From positions 321,903-385,902 of the forward strand of contig KN805387.1 in assembly GCA_000818945.1 (NCBI GenBank): a stretch of 64,000 nucleotides of DNA, written 5' to 3'. The notes under the pieces were generated by a model. It made no database searches. It was not told where the DNA came from and worked only from the letters and a program-made list of their open reading frames with translations. This stretch comes from Schizochytrium sp. CCTCC M209059. Taxonomy: Eukaryota; Sar; Bigyra; Thraustochytrida; Thraustochytriidae. Positions 9,616 to 19,513 of this stretch are shown here, one piece after another (position 1 is the first letter of the stretch; every line of letters begins with the position of its first letter). The translations under genes and the position numbers were made by a program.

Positions 9616-12600
9616 ATGTCGTCCTCATCGATGGCGGCAGCTGGCAGTGCGCCTTCCGAAGCACTGACAATTCGCCGCGCAGAAGCTGAGGATGCACGCC
9701 GACTTGCCGACCTTGTTGACGCGGAAGCGTGGCTCAAAAGCGCCGAAACAGGATCAATCACAAGCGCAAATTTTGAGGACCGCTTCGTCAGTGAAGTGCT
9801 CCCTGGGTCTCTACTGTGCGTTGCGGTCGAGGACGCGCAAGGGCAAATCGTTGGCTTTGCTGCCTTTGATGATCGTCCTACACGAGGTTTTGCCTCGGCG
9901 GAGCAAGCTTGCGCAGCCATTGAGATGCCAGGTGCGGACTCTGCAAACACCATTTTTCTCACTTGCTGGGGATCTCAGGAAGACATTAGCGCAGCTTGTC
10001 TTGACCTGTGCATGCGCACACTCTTCGACACGCTGCCACGAAGCGACTATGTTGTCATCATGTGCCACCCCCGGTGCCGCGACAAAGAGCTTTTCCGAGA
10101 CATGTATTTCGACGACGCTGGCATTTACGATTCAAGTGATGCTAAGGACGAAGGAGCACAGTGGCTTGTTCTTTGCTCTGGAAGAACGAGCTGGAGACTG
10201 AACCTGGATACAAGGCCCGCCCAAGTCGAGGACTACGATGACCTCGTAAAGATCTTTGACGCCCAAAGTCAAATTCTCACCAAGACCTTTGGAGAGTTCT
10301 TCCTGGCGGAACTGATCGAGGCACAGGATGAAGATAATCGCGCCGTAGCGGCAACTCTGCGTGGGCGCGCTGTCGGCATGATGTGTCTCACGACACAAAT
10401 CGACGTCGGTCTTTTGCAGAACAACTTTGAACTGGACGCCTTTGACAATCTCGTTGCCTCGAGCGAAGTATCTGCAGAGAGCGAGGCTGCATTTGGTAGT
10501 GAAGCAAAGCTTGCGGAGCGTGCTTCCGAAAACGTTTTTGCCATCTCTGTATTTTGCATCGCTGAGGAACACAGGTCAAGAACGCGTGATGTTCTCATTG
10601 CCGCATTTGAGTCTTTTCCGGGCAAAGAATACCTTGCACTGACCTTGCCCTGCGAGGTGCACGAAAGCGCATTACTGCCCTTTTTCACCGCGATTGCACC
10701 TCGAGACGGTACAACGCTTTCTCACAGCCTCTACGTTCTCCACCGGGACGCGCTCCGCGTGCTCAAGGCAGCTGACTTTGAGCTCGATGGTGCGATCGAG
10801 GCCAAGACTGGCTCCGAAGAAAAGTACGATGCCCATGTCCCAGTCCCGCGTTGGGTTGGCGGCAGTCAGATGCGCGTTCGCGTCTCAGACATGAGTCAGC
10901 CCGATCAAAGCGCCATAGCAAGCCTTCTCGACGGCCTGGAGATGAGCGAAGAGGCCCAGAACCAGGCCGCCCATTCGGGCAACCAAGCTCTGATGGTCGA
11001 GGTTCTTGGCCAGCTCATCGGACTAGTCGTGTTGCAACCGGGCGTCGATCCCGATGAGCTCGAAAAACTCGGCCAAAAGTTTCACATGGAATCTGTCCAG
11101 GGAATCCCGACGTCAGCCGCACAGCGAAGGCATCTCCGGATCAGCGCAGTTCTGCAAATGTCACTGCTTCCCATTTTCAACCAATTCGCTCGGCTCATCT
11201 TCCAAGAGGTGATGCGCCAGGTCAACGTGCATGGTCTCATCTTTCAACTCTTCCCCGGGCAGCTTCCACCCGTGGCAGTTGTTGAAGAAATGGTACCACT
11301 CCGCCCGAGACGAACGTTTTCACTGCAGCGTGCGCGAAAGCTGCGTCACGTGCACGAGCCCCCAGAGGAGAACACGCGCTTTTCACTCTTCATGCTTTCG
11401 CGTGCTGCACTCTCAGAGCCGCGACTCACCTTAAATGCGCGTATTGTGGTCGTCGGCGCGTCGACTGCAGGTCTATCTTTGCTGGAGGAGCTGCTTACGA
11501 TTCCTCATGCGCATTTTCCCAAACTCACCCTCATTGCACCCGGAGGAGTTGCTGACGAACGCTTTGATGGAGTGCGCGGACTTTGCACACAGGGTACGAG
11601 CGCCCCTGGCGCGTACGATTCGCGCTTTCTGGACCGCCTTGGACTACGGGAACGCGTCACCATCGTAGAAGAGCGAATGCTTTTCATCGAGCGCGAACCA
11701 CAGGCCGTAGTACTGGCAGACGGCTCCTTGTTGCAGTATGATTTCCTTGTGCTTGCCACAGGCCTGCAGGACACTTCGTTGCATCGACTGTGCGACGTCA
11801 AGCATGCAGAACTTGCTAACTCCAAGTCTCTCGCGGAATCCGCATACTCGGTTGGCGGAAACCCCCGGGAGGCTGTTTTCCTGCGAAGGGCGATCCAGGC
11901 GAAGCACGTCAAGGTCAAGGCGCAAACACTGGTGTATGGCGCCACGCTCGAAGCGTACGCAGTTGTACAGTCTTTGTTGAATTGGGGTCTGCCAGGAGCG
12001 AGCATCACCATGATCCATCCACCGGACGCCCCCTGTCCATTTTCGCGTGACACTTGGATTTCGGAGCGTGTCGCGCAAGCTGTCGAAGCTGCGGGAGTGG
12101 GTGTTGTCCAAGGACTTCGCCTGGTTGGGGTTACCCGAGATCCTGGCACAGGCGCCGTGTGCCAAGCAAGTTTCTTGAAAAAGACTAAGGCACAAGCGGA
12201 AGAGCAAGGCGAAGAGATCCCCACCGGCACGGAAGGTTCAAGCTCCGAGGACCCCGAGGTTGACGAATCAAAATTAGAAGGTGCAGCATCGAGCGCCTCG
12301 GCATCATCCGAGGCCGCGGGCAGTGTGAGTACGAACGCAAGGGTTTTGCTCCGCGAATCGAAGGAGGCCTACGAGACGACAGCGCCGGGAGTAGAAGACG
12401 AAGCCTTGGAGGTCATGAAGTGCCGTCTCTTTATCACGGCAGATACGAAGAACGTGGACCCCGACATTTTTGCATCGGTGAACGACACGGGCCTCGTTTA
12501 CGATGGTCGCATGGTAGTGAATAGCTGCTTTCAAACAGTTGACTCTCGCATCTTTGGCTGTGGCACAAACACCAAATTCTCACGAAGATACCGGGCACCA

Positions 12601-13431
12601 CTGACAATCGAGCACCACAGCTCTCGGGAGGTCGGGGCACGCATTGCCGCAAGTCTGCTCCGCTTTGTTGATCCGCTTCGGTCCAGCGAGGTCGCGAAGG
12701 AAGGCCTTCCCGATACTCTTCCCGTGTGGTCGATGCCTCACGTGAAGGCGCACAATGTCGAGCTTCCTGGCAAGGTGTCCTATTTCCATGCGTGCACACC
12801 GGGCTGGGACGGCTCCGCACGGCACTCTGTGCTCGAGACAAAGTCCGAGATGGGATTCTGTCGACTCGAGGTGACTCATGCTGGTTACCTCGCTAGCGTC
12901 TCTTACGGTATTAGCGAGGAGGCGATTCTCGCGCGGAGCGAAGGGCAGTCATTGAGTGCTGCCCGCATTCGCGCGCTCAAGAACCGAACAGTGCCTGTCG
13001 ATCAACTTGTCGGCCTCCATCTTTCGTATTTGAACGGGATCGAGGACCAGCTCGCGCGTGGTCGAGTCGAAGACCTTCTTGAGTTTCTTTCTCAGGATTG
13101 GGCTTCCGCTTTGTATCACGATCGCTTTGGCAGCTTTTGTCGCGACTTGCAAGGATTCTTTGCCAGTGAGGCAGAACAGGACCTTAAGGATGTTGTACGC
13201 CAGCTTACTGCGACATATGCTTCGGAGACTGCCGAGGAGCTCGATATTGCTGCGCAGCGCAGCCAGCTCATTGGTCCATCGGGCCAGGCTCTGCCAGGTC
13301 TCGCCAAGAAATCGATTCAAGCTCGTGTCGTGAGTTTCCTTCGCAGCAATGCCGATCTACTTGACATGTACGCGCTCCCGGCGCTTCGTTCGCCTCATTC
13401 CGGTGCTTCGGCAAAACTTGACAAGAAGTAA
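9616..13431 (+). CDS. CFAP61: Cilia- and flagella-associated protein 61
   Basis: CFAP61/FAP61 belongs to the calmodulin- and spoke-associated complex at the base of radial spoke 3 in motile cilia. The protein is 1271 residues (human about 1237). The N-terminal half has acetyltransferase-like segments (ALTIRRAEAEDARRLADL near residue 14; TRPAQVEDYDDLVKIFD near 197). From about residue 605 a pyridine-nucleotide-disulfide-oxidoreductase-like Rossmann region begins with RIVVVGASTAGLSLLEEL and includes DFLVLATGLQDTS and a late FGCGTNTKFSRRYRAP segment. The C-terminal region (about 1130-1230) is helical. A Glu/Ser-rich loop (about residues 870-910) interrupts the Rossmann part. The VVVGAS...LTLI pattern is the family hallmark. 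It implies a motile ciliated stage (zoospores), as does CEP19 at 40051. Intact, with no intron seen. Confidence 0.88.
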   Translation: MSSSSMAAAGSAPSEALTIRRAEAEDARRLADLVDAEAWLKSAETGSITSANFEDRFVSEVLPGSLLCVAVEDAQGQIVGFAAFDDRPTRGFASAEQACAAIEMPGADSANTIFLTCWGSQEDISAACLDLCMRTLFDTLPRSDYVVIMCHPRCRDKELFRDMYFDDAGIYDSSDAKDEGAQWLVLCSGRTSWRLNLDTRPAQVEDYDDLVKIFDAQSQILTKTFGEFFLAELIEAQDEDNRAVAATLRGRAVGMMCLTTQIDVGLLQNNFELDAFDNLVASSEVSAESEAAFGSEAKLAERASENVFAISVFCIAEEHRSRTRDVLIAAFESFPGKEYLALTLPCEVHESALLPFFTAIAPRDGTTLSHSLYVLHRDALRVLKAADFELDGAIEAKTGSEEKYDAHVPVPRWVGGSQMRVRVSDMSQPDQSAIASLLDGLEMSEEAQNQAAHSGNQALMVEVLGQLIGLVVLQPGVDPDELEKLGQKFHMESVQGIPTSAAQRRHLRISAVLQMSLLPIFNQFARLIFQEVMRQVNVHGLIFQLFPGQLPPVAVVEEMVPLRPRRTFSLQRARKLRHVHEPPEENTRFSLFMLSRAALSEPRLTLNARIVVVGASTAGLSLLEELLTIPHAHFPKLTLIAPGGVADERFDGVRGLCTQGTSAPGAYDSRFLDRLGLRERVTIVEERMLFIEREPQAVVLADGSLLQYDFLVLATGLQDTSLHRLCDVKHAELANSKSLAESAYSVGGNPREAVFLRRAIQAKHVKVKAQTLVYGATLEAYAVVQSLLNWGLPGASITMIHPPDAPCPFSRDTWISERVAQAVEAAGVGVVQGLRLVGVTRDPGTGAVCQASFLKKTKAQAEEQGEEIPTGTEGSSSEDPEVDESKLEGAASSASASSEAAGSVSTNARVLLRESKEAYETTAPGVEDEALEVMKCRLFITADTKNVDPDIFASVNDTGLVYDGRMVVNSCFQTVDSRIFGCGTNTKFSRRYRAPLTIEHHSSREVGARIAASLLRFVDPLRSSEVAKEGLPDTLPVWSMPHVKAHNVELPGKVSYFHACTPGWDGSARHSVLETKSEMGFCRLEVTHAGYLASVSYGISEEAILARSEGQSLSAARIRALKNRTVPVDQLVGLHLSYLNGIEDQLARGRVEDLLEFLSQDWASALYHDRFGSFCRDLQGFFASEAEQDLKDVVRQLTATYASETAEELDIAAQRSQLIGPSGQALPGLAKKSIQARVVSFLRSNADLLDMYALPALRSPHSGASAKLDKK

Positions 13432-13889
13432 AAAAGTATTTCCAATGTGCACAAAATTATTTGTCTGGCCTGGGTCGACAAGGCGACCTCCGCATTCTTT
13501 CTGTTTTAATGGAAAAAGTCAAGTTGGTATACATTGTACAGCACTTCAAGACGTCAAAGTTCGAGACGCAAAATCATCGGAAAAAGCAAAAATGGAAGAG
13601 AAAAGAGAAAAGGGAAGTATGAATAGTCAACGTCCTTTCTTGTGGGTGGGTGGGTGGGTGGGTGGGTTATACATCCTACGTTTTTTAAACATGATCTCTT
13701 TTCCTTTTGTCTTTTCTCACTCCGCTTCTAGTCATCCAACTTACTTCATTGGCCCGAACGCGCTTGGTCTATGCATAGCATAAAGTGAACCTGCGCTATG
13801 TTTGGGGGCAACGAACGCAAGAGGAAAAAAATATACCTTGGTTAAAAAATACAAAATCATTATCACTTTTTTCATCATCACCAGCATCA
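13432..13889. other. Convergent intergenic with (GGTG)n
   Basis: 3' flanks of CFAP61 (plus) and the dioxygenase gene (minus). It contains a GGTG tetranucleotide run at 13642-13667. No gene is supported. Confidence 0.55.
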
Positions 13890-15128
13890 TTAGGCAGATG
13901 CAGCATTCGTTGCGTCAGCGCCCTTAACCTCTTTCCACTTGCAGCGGAAAAAACAGACAGCAACATAACGAACGCCCTTGGAAATAGGCAGGCCATGATG
14001 CCACACCAGAGCATCGAGACAACAAATGTCTCCAGGCTGGAGCACGTAGGTTTGCTCCGGCTGCTCACCCTTTTCGTTTTTGGGGCCATCCCAAATCTTG
14101 ATCCCAGGCCAATCATGCGGGTCGTCGGTAGGAAGCGCGACAATAAGACTGCCATCACACTTTGCACTATCGACGTGCTTGCCGAACTCTTGTTTACCTT
14201 CGACGGGGATGTACTTTGTGACAAAGCTGTTGAGCGCGTACACTTCGGCATTCTTGAGACCATGAAGCTCCTCGTACCAGTTCTTAAAACGAAGCCTGCA
14301 GCGCTCCATCACGGGTGCCATGCAGTCGCGGAGAGGCTCCGTGATGGGCACTTGCGGGCTCCAGTGCTCGTGGCAATCCATGTAACAAGACTGCGTCCAG
14401 TTCTTGTACCTGCTGTATTCTTGGAGTTGTTGCTCGTGATAGTACTTTTTCACGCCCTCAAAAGCTTTGGCGAGCTCCTCTGCGGGCACGACGTCACGGA
14501 TGCAGGCATGTCGAGGCTTTGTGGGCTTTCGAGCTGCGGCGGACGTCTTGCGACGTAAGAAGGCACCAAGCTGAACAATGCTTGCACTGAAGCCGACAGC
14601 CTCAACCGCAGCGACAAGGTCGGCATCCTGGACAGTCTGCTCCACGAGAGCATTTGCAGACGCAGTCTTTGCGGAAGCCATGGCTTCCTGAACGCCCGGG
14701 ACACCCTTGAGAGCGCGAATGACAGTCGCCCCACAATTTTTGTCACACATCATGCCGTCTACGCGGAGTTTCACGCGGCGCACCTTCGTCTCGGGCTCGG
14801 CAATCTTGGCAGCGAATCCAATGGCATCTACGGCTGCCACAAGGTCCTCGTCTTTGACCGCAGACTCGACGACCGCGGTGGCGCGCTTGGTGGCAGCGAC
14901 CGCAGTGGCCTCGACAACGCCCGGGACGTTGCGCAGCGCGCGCTCCACGGCGGTTCCGCAGTTCCCTTGGCACATCATGCCCGACACGTACAGTTCGACG
15001 CGCCTCCGCGCTGCGCGGGCCTTGTGCGCCTCCCTCGCGCCGCGTTGCCTCGCGAGCACGAGCGCGCCGGCGACCGCGACGGCCGCGGCCGCCCACATGC
15101 CAGACGGCCCATCTTCGAGCGCGGTCAT
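13890..15128 (-). CDS. Membrane-anchored HMA-HMA-2OG-Fe(II) dioxygenase fusion
   Basis: 412 residues. The N-terminus has a hydrophobic Ala/Val segment (about 11-27) followed by Arg-rich sequence, a likely signal anchor. Two heavy-metal-associated domains follow: HMA1 about 44-110 with GMMCQGNC (Cys53, Cys57) and HMA2 about 116-184 with GMMCDKNC (Cys128, Cys132). Both have C-x3-C instead of the usual C-x2-C of copper chaperones. From about residue 205 comes a 2-oxoglutarate/Fe(II) oxygenase domain with an iron triad of His318-x-Asp320 (FGKHVDSA) and His377 or His378 (LVWHHGLP), and Arg387 as the likely 2OG ligand. By family, such domains hydroxylate proteins or small molecules; the substrate is unknown. 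Linking a metal-binding pair to an iron oxygenase suggests metal delivery or sensing, which is inference. It is head-to-head with EBP2, 483 bp apart, and the promoter holds the GCGTTGCGC array. Confidence 0.82.
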   Translation of the reverse strand: MTALEDGPSGMWAAAAVAVAGALVLARQRGAREAHKARAARRRVELYVSGMMCQGNCGTAVERALRNVPGVVEATAVAATKRATAVVESAVKDEDLVAAVDAIGFAAKIAEPETKVRRVKLRVDGMMCDKNCGATVIRALKGVPGVQEAMASAKTASANALVEQTVQDADLVAAVEAVGFSASIVQLGAFLRRKTSAAARKPTKPRHACIRDVVPAEELAKAFEGVKKYYHEQQLQEYSRYKNWTQSCYMDCHEHWSPQVPITEPLRDCMAPVMERCRLRFKNWYEELHGLKNAEVYALNSFVTKYIPVEGKQEFGKHVDSAKCDGSLIVALPTDDPHDWPGIKIWDGPKNEKGEQPEQTYVLQPGDICCLDALVWHHGLPISKGVRYVAVCFFRCKWKEVKGADATNAASA

Positions 15129-15611
15129 TCTGCTCTTCTATTCACCCGTCCTCTTTCGCTCTCTCCTCTCCTCTCCTCTCCTCTCCTCCCCCTCCCTGCC
15201 GAAGCGCACTCTCGCCGACTCGCCAGCTGGCCTCGGACCCGAGCTCGCTGCGCGCGTCCCTCTCCGCCGCGTCCTCGCGCGCCGTTTTTCCGTCTTTGCT
15301 CTGTTGTGTAGGCGGGAGTTGAAATGCGTTGCGCAAACCAAAACGCGTTGCGCGGGCTAGAAAATGCGTTGCGCAGCCCGCCTGGTGGAGAAGGGGGGAG
15401 GTGGGTGGGTGGCGGCGGCGCAGAACCGCTTGGTCGAGAGCGCGCGGAAAGCAGCGAAGCGCGCGAGCGAGGGGGCGGGCGAGCGACGGGGAAGAGGTCG
15501 CGAGCGGCGCGAGATAGGCGCGGGGCTGCGCGGCGTCAGGCGGCAGCTTTGAGTCGGGAAGCGGGCCCGGGCGCTCAACCGATCAGATCAGATCAGATCA
15601 CTTCAAGAGTC
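15129..15611. other. Divergent promoter region, dioxygenase fusion / EBP2
   Basis: 483 bp between two start codons. It includes a (CTCTC)n pyrimidine stretch near 15160-15195, the GCGTTGCGC array at 15325-15375, and GATCAGATCAGATCAGATCA just before the EBP2 ATG. Open frames run through it on both strands because of high GC; none is supported. Confidence 0.6.
15325..15375 (+). promoter_or_regulatory. Three-copy GCGTTGCGC array (copy A)
   Basis: GCGTTGCGC occurs at 15326, 15345 and 15366 in direct orientation (start-to-start 19 and 21 bp). The flanks are TGCGTTGCGCAAACCAAA for the first copy and AAAATGCGTTGCGCAG for the third. A second array with nearly the same spacing and spacer lies at 42206-42258, also between divergent genes. 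Not in a supported coding region. Presumed transcription-factor binding module; function inferred. Confidence 0.6.
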
Positions 15612-16733
15612 ATGGTGAAGCGGCAAAAGGGCGCGACCCGCGCGCGGACCTCGCCTGAGGACGCGCCAGGGTTCGTAGCGCCCGAGGCTGCCGATGTGGA
15701 GCAGGACCTTGCGCTCGGCGAGAGCGGCAAACATGTCCTGGCGCAGATTGCCAACGTGCGCAAGGCCATGAAGAAGAACAAGAAGAAAATGAGCAAGGCT
15801 GCTCGTGAGGAGGACGACGGCGCCGACGACGACCTCGTGGCCGCAACAGGCTCGGGAGCCAACGACGAGGACGCCGGCTACGACTCGGAGGAGGAGGCGC
15901 TGCGAAGAATCAAAGCAGAGCGCGCTGCTCTTGCTGCCGGTAAAGACGTTCGGAAGGCTGGGGCTAACGCGGCTGATGCGGAGGGCAGTGGTGAAGACGA
16001 AGACGAAGATGAGGACGAGGACGAGGACGAGGACGAGGAAGAGGCGCAAATGTTGAAAGACGAAGCCGTCTTGCAGAGACTCGAGGACTTCAAGCTCAAG
16101 GGTCCTTTTGCAGAGACGCTGGCGGTCGTCGCCGAGGAGCCAAGCGAATTCGACGACGCCGAGGATGACCTCAAGCGAGAGGTTGAGTTCTATAACCAAG
16201 CGCTTCGCGCGGTCAAGATTGGACGCACACACCTCGACGAAGACAAGGTCCCGCACATGCGGCCAATCGACTATTTTGCAGAAATGATCAAGAGTGACGA
16301 GCACATGGCACGTGTCAAGCAGAACCTCCTCTTTGAGAAGAAGAAGATTGAGGCCTTTGAGCAGCGCAAGCAGCAACAAGAATACAAAAAGTACGCCAAA
16401 AAGCTCCAGGCCGAAAAGCAAAAGGAAAAGGCAGCTTGGAAGAAACGCGACAAGGAGCTCGCGCACGAGTTCAAGGCAAAGGGCGCTGTCGAAGGTGCCA
16501 TTGCTTCCACGCGTCGAGGCAACAAGCGAGAACGCGAAGACGCTCCTGCCGGAAGCCCTGGTGCCGGTCGTTCTGGCCCCAACAAGAAACGTCAGCTCAA
16601 AAACGAAAAGTACGGATTCGGTGGACGTTCTCAGCGCAAGAACGATGCCAAGAGCGTTGGCTCCATGTTTACGCAAGAAAACGGCCGCGGTGGCAAAAAG
16701 GGTCGCCCTGGCAAGTCGCGCCGGGCCAGGTGA
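15612..16733 (+). CDS. EBP2: rRNA-processing protein EBP2
   Basis: 373 residues. EBP2 (EBNA1BP2 in animals) is a nucleolar factor needed for 27S pre-rRNA processing and 60S subunit assembly. The N-terminal third is Lys/acidic-rich low complexity (KKNKKKMSKAAREEDDG, then a long Glu/Asp run at about residues 125-147). The conserved core starts near residue 185 with EVEFYNQALRAVKIGR, RPIDYFAEMIKSDEHMA and a long basic helix (FEKKKIEAFEQRKQQQEYKK). The C-terminal tail is basic and Gly/Arg/Lys-rich (KYGFGGRSQRKND), as in the family. The ATG at 15612 is preferred although the frame is open from 15324, because upstream residues are GC-driven and lie over the promoter array. It is co-located with, but not adjacent to, a second 60S factor, BRX1. 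Confidence 0.93.
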   Translation: MVKRQKGATRARTSPEDAPGFVAPEAADVEQDLALGESGKHVLAQIANVRKAMKKNKKKMSKAAREEDDGADDDLVAATGSGANDEDAGYDSEEEALRRIKAERAALAAGKDVRKAGANAADAEGSGEDEDEDEDEDEDEDEEEAQMLKDEAVLQRLEDFKLKGPFAETLAVVAEEPSEFDDAEDDLKREVEFYNQALRAVKIGRTHLDEDKVPHMRPIDYFAEMIKSDEHMARVKQNLLFEKKKIEAFEQRKQQQEYKKYAKKLQAEKQKEKAAWKKRDKELAHEFKAKGAVEGAIASTRRGNKREREDAPAGSPGAGRSGPNKKRQLKNEKYGFGGRSQRKNDAKSVGSMFTQENGRGGKKGRPGKSRRAR

Positions 16734-17094
16734 AATATCGTGTAGCTCTTCATATAATCAACCATGTACGTGTGCGAGGATTTACAGGCGCCATGAGAAA
16801 GCCTTGATTGCCTTTGCTTTGCTTGCAAGAAGTGAGAGAAGTGAGGTTGTGGCGGCTGTCAAAGGTAGGCATGTTCCGGCACGACGCATCCAAGCCGGCA
16901 GGCCGGCGATAGCAATCAAGGTTGCAATGTAGGTGGGCGAGGAATCACAATAATAAGTTAGAGAAGCAAACCGACAGTGAATTCATCGATCAACGAATCG
17001 CTCATCGCGCAGAATGCATTTGAGGCTTTGCGACGAGAGGCCTGTTGCGATTGTACTGACAGCAGTGAAAGCGCCACTTTTTTTTTTCTGAGGT
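16734..17094. other. Convergent intergenic, EBP2 / membrane protein
   Basis: 3' flanks of two convergent genes. A T-run (TTTTTTTTTT) sits a few bases beyond the minus-strand stop codon. No gene is seen. Confidence 0.55.
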
Positions 17095-17940
17095 TTAGCC
17101 TTCGCTGAGCAAAGGTGTCTCGGCGTTGGCCGTAGCAGCAGAGGTGCTTGCGCCTGTGCGACCTTCCGCAGCACCGAGACCATTTTCGTCCTCATAGGCA
17201 CTGCTTCCTTCGAGCATCCGCTCGTTCTCGTGTCGTGCCTCTTCGGTTGGTCTTAATCGCACGGCACCCTCAATTGGATGCAGCAGGGGTGAGGTCCAGG
17301 CATACTGTCGCAGAGTCACAAGAAGGCACGAAAAGTAGTACGTGGCAATAACGCTCATCAGAGTTGCGATCAGCTTGGGATATGACTCGAGCTCGAGCGG
17401 CAGGAAATGCGCGTCACTGTACACGAGATAGGCTTTACCCTCCAGCTTCTCGATGACAAGCATGGCAAAAAGGTACGCTGTGCACAAATAGGAGACCCAC
17501 ATCCACCGCGAGCTATGCAAGACAATTCGGTTCATCGACCACTCGATAAGCATGAGTGCCGCATTGAGCGAGGCAAAAATACGCATCAGAGGTCGGTGAG
17601 GGCTTGGAAAATCAAAGTGCGTGCCGCGGTCCAAGAAGATCCAATAGGTAACACAAAGAAATATCGACATGGGAAAGGCAACCTCGTAAAGACACACCAT
17701 GACGACCTCATAGCGGGCAACAGTCCCATCACGACGGGGATTTTTGATGGAGACAAAGGTCGCCATAACAAAGTACAGCGTGTATAACACAAAGGCCCAT
17801 GGCTCAATATATTCCAGATCGTCGCAACATGACTTGTCGCGGAAGAAGTATACCCACATGGCTATGCATTGAGAAGCGATGATATGCACACGAGCGAGCA
17901 GATGAGCAAGCAGGCAAGCAAGCAGGCAAGCAAACAGTCA

Positions 17941-17982
<42 letters not shown>

Positions 17983-18440
17983 GTCAGTGAATATGCAAGC
18001 GTTTGCGCCACCATTAGCTTACCAAACCAAAACGTACTGATACAGTATGCGACTACCCCGAGTCGATAAAGTCCCAAGGTGAACCTCGAAATTACGCCCA
18101 CATGTGAGCCATGGCGCAGATCGAGCGGTGACACGGTGCTCCAAAAATCGCACTCAAGCTGATTCTGCCTCTTGCGTGCGGCCAGCACTTCTGCGTGCGA
18201 GTCATCGGGTTCGCTCGATAGACCTTCGTCACGAGACATTGCGCTCGCTGAAGTCTTGAAGCCGACATTCTCTACGCCCTCTGGATCTTGCGTTGCCGCC
18301 TGCTGCGCACGCGAAGCCATGTGCCAATGATATGCTCCCGTCAGGAGCATGAGGAAGGCCAGCACGCCGAGCAGCTCGCCTGCTGCGTCCTTGTCCTCCA
18401 GCGCGCCCGATGGGTCGAAGCCGTCACCAAAACCCATCAT
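17095..18440 (-). CDS. Multi-pass membrane protein, possibly rolling-stone/FAR-17A-like (two exons)
   Basis: Coding exons are 18023-18440 and 17095-17861 on the minus strand, joined across a 161-bp GT-AG intron (GTAAGC donor at 18022, CATAG acceptor at 17862-17866) to give TFWF-AMWVYFF and a 394-residue protein. Splicing merges two hydrophobic half-domains into one continuous membrane region. Exon 1 encodes one membrane helix (ELLGVLAFLMLLTGAY) and the start of a second domain. Exon 2 encodes about six more hydrophobic segments (AFVLYTLYFVMATF, YEVVMVCLYEVAFP, WVSYLCTAYLFAMLVI and others) and an acidic C-terminal tail ending in ETPLLSEG, similar to a dileucine sorting signal. The layout resembles the rolling stone / androgen-dependent TFPI-regulating group of small multi-pass proteins, but I cannot confirm the family. 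The start is the first of two adjacent ATGs. Confidence 0.7.
17862..18022 (-). other. Intron carrying GA and GCAA/GCAG microsatellites
   Basis: 161-bp GT-AG intron of the membrane-protein gene. On the plus strand it holds a perfect (GA)n run at 17944-17979 and a GCAAGCAGGCAAGCAAGCAGG stretch at about 17908-17938; on the sense strand these read CT-rich and TTGC-rich, so the microsatellites supply the pyrimidine-rich part upstream of the acceptor. Confidence 0.8.
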
Positions 18441-19459
18441 CGTCTGCTGCTCGCGCTCGTTCGTAGGTCGTCGTTCCGCGTCTGCGCGCACGCGGGGCAC
18501 TAGAGCACAGGCAAGCTAGCGAGCAAGCTACAGCGCCAATCTGACGGCCACCCTTTGGTAGGCAAGAGCAGGATCGCGACTGCGCAGCAGCTCTGTTCTG
18601 CGCAGCAACTGCAAACGAATTTTGGATTTACATGATGTTAGTTCAACTAGGTCTAGGCCTAGGCCTTGTCCGAGGCAATGTATGTCCGCTTGAAGGGGAG
18701 GGGAGGGCGCCCGCCGTCAGACCTTCCATGGACGAAGTACGAAGTGACTACCTGTCAGAGTTGGAGGTCATCGACGTAAGCGCAAACAACGTGATTCTAT
18801 AGCCTGTCAACTCGAGGAATTTCGAATCGAGCAGCACGAAGACCGCGGCGACGCCAGTGCGTCAATATAAAAATTAGGATCTCAAGTGGCCTCGTGCTTT
18901 CACAATGTACTAAGACTTCTGTCATGCTCTCGCCAAATCTTGACGCGATTGGCTTTGCCAAAAACTGGCTCCAGTCTTCTCATATGAAAGCTTGTTCGAA
19001 AGTCCCGAGATAAAATCAGATGAAAGCCACGATTCCGCAGCTTTGTGGACAAGAATTACACAGCCTCACAGGACCGGATGCGTCATGGTCTTCTGCATCA
19101 AAGGAGCATCATCACTCTTCCCGACAAAGCGATAAGGATTTCTTGCTTGCGCGCTAGAACTCGTTTCGCATGGCAATGCCTCCGTCCCTCCCTTCCTTCC
19201 GGCCGCGAGCACGACAAAAGCTACACGGCTCGTAAACAAGGAAAATCCATCGTGCGCGCGCAAAGACCACATTTGAGTGATCTACAGGCCCGGCGGCGGC
19301 GCTGCTCAGAAAAGGCGCGCGGCAGCAGAGCCTGATCGATCTTGCGATAGAAAGCAAGCGAGCAAGCGCGCGTAGGCTGCAGCGTGCACGCGGTCCGAAC
19401 AGGCATTGCCTCGGGCAAGAGCTCCAACGTAGCATCGCGCGTCCAAAGCAGTAGTACCT

Positions 19460-19495
<36 letters not shown>

Positions 19496-19513
19496 GCTGC
19501 GAAGGAATCTAGG
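18441..19513. other. Divergent intergenic, membrane protein / HslV
   Basis: About 1.07 kb between two start codons. An AT-richer stretch (18840-19030) is followed by GC-rich sequence and an AGC array at 19461-19492 just before the HslV start. A short palindromic run AGGTCTAGGCCTAGGCCTT lies near 18650-18670. No gene is supported. Confidence 0.5.
19461..19492. repeat. (AGC)n trinucleotide array in the HslV 5' region
   Basis: About ten perfect GCA/AGC units ending about 20 bases before the HslV ATG, so probably transcribed as 5' UTR. Confidence 0.85.

Noticed and set aside
15603..16676. 357-residue minus-strand frame opposite EBP2
   Set aside because: Antisense of a conserved gene; Leu/Val-rich because the sense strand is Lys/Glu-rich.
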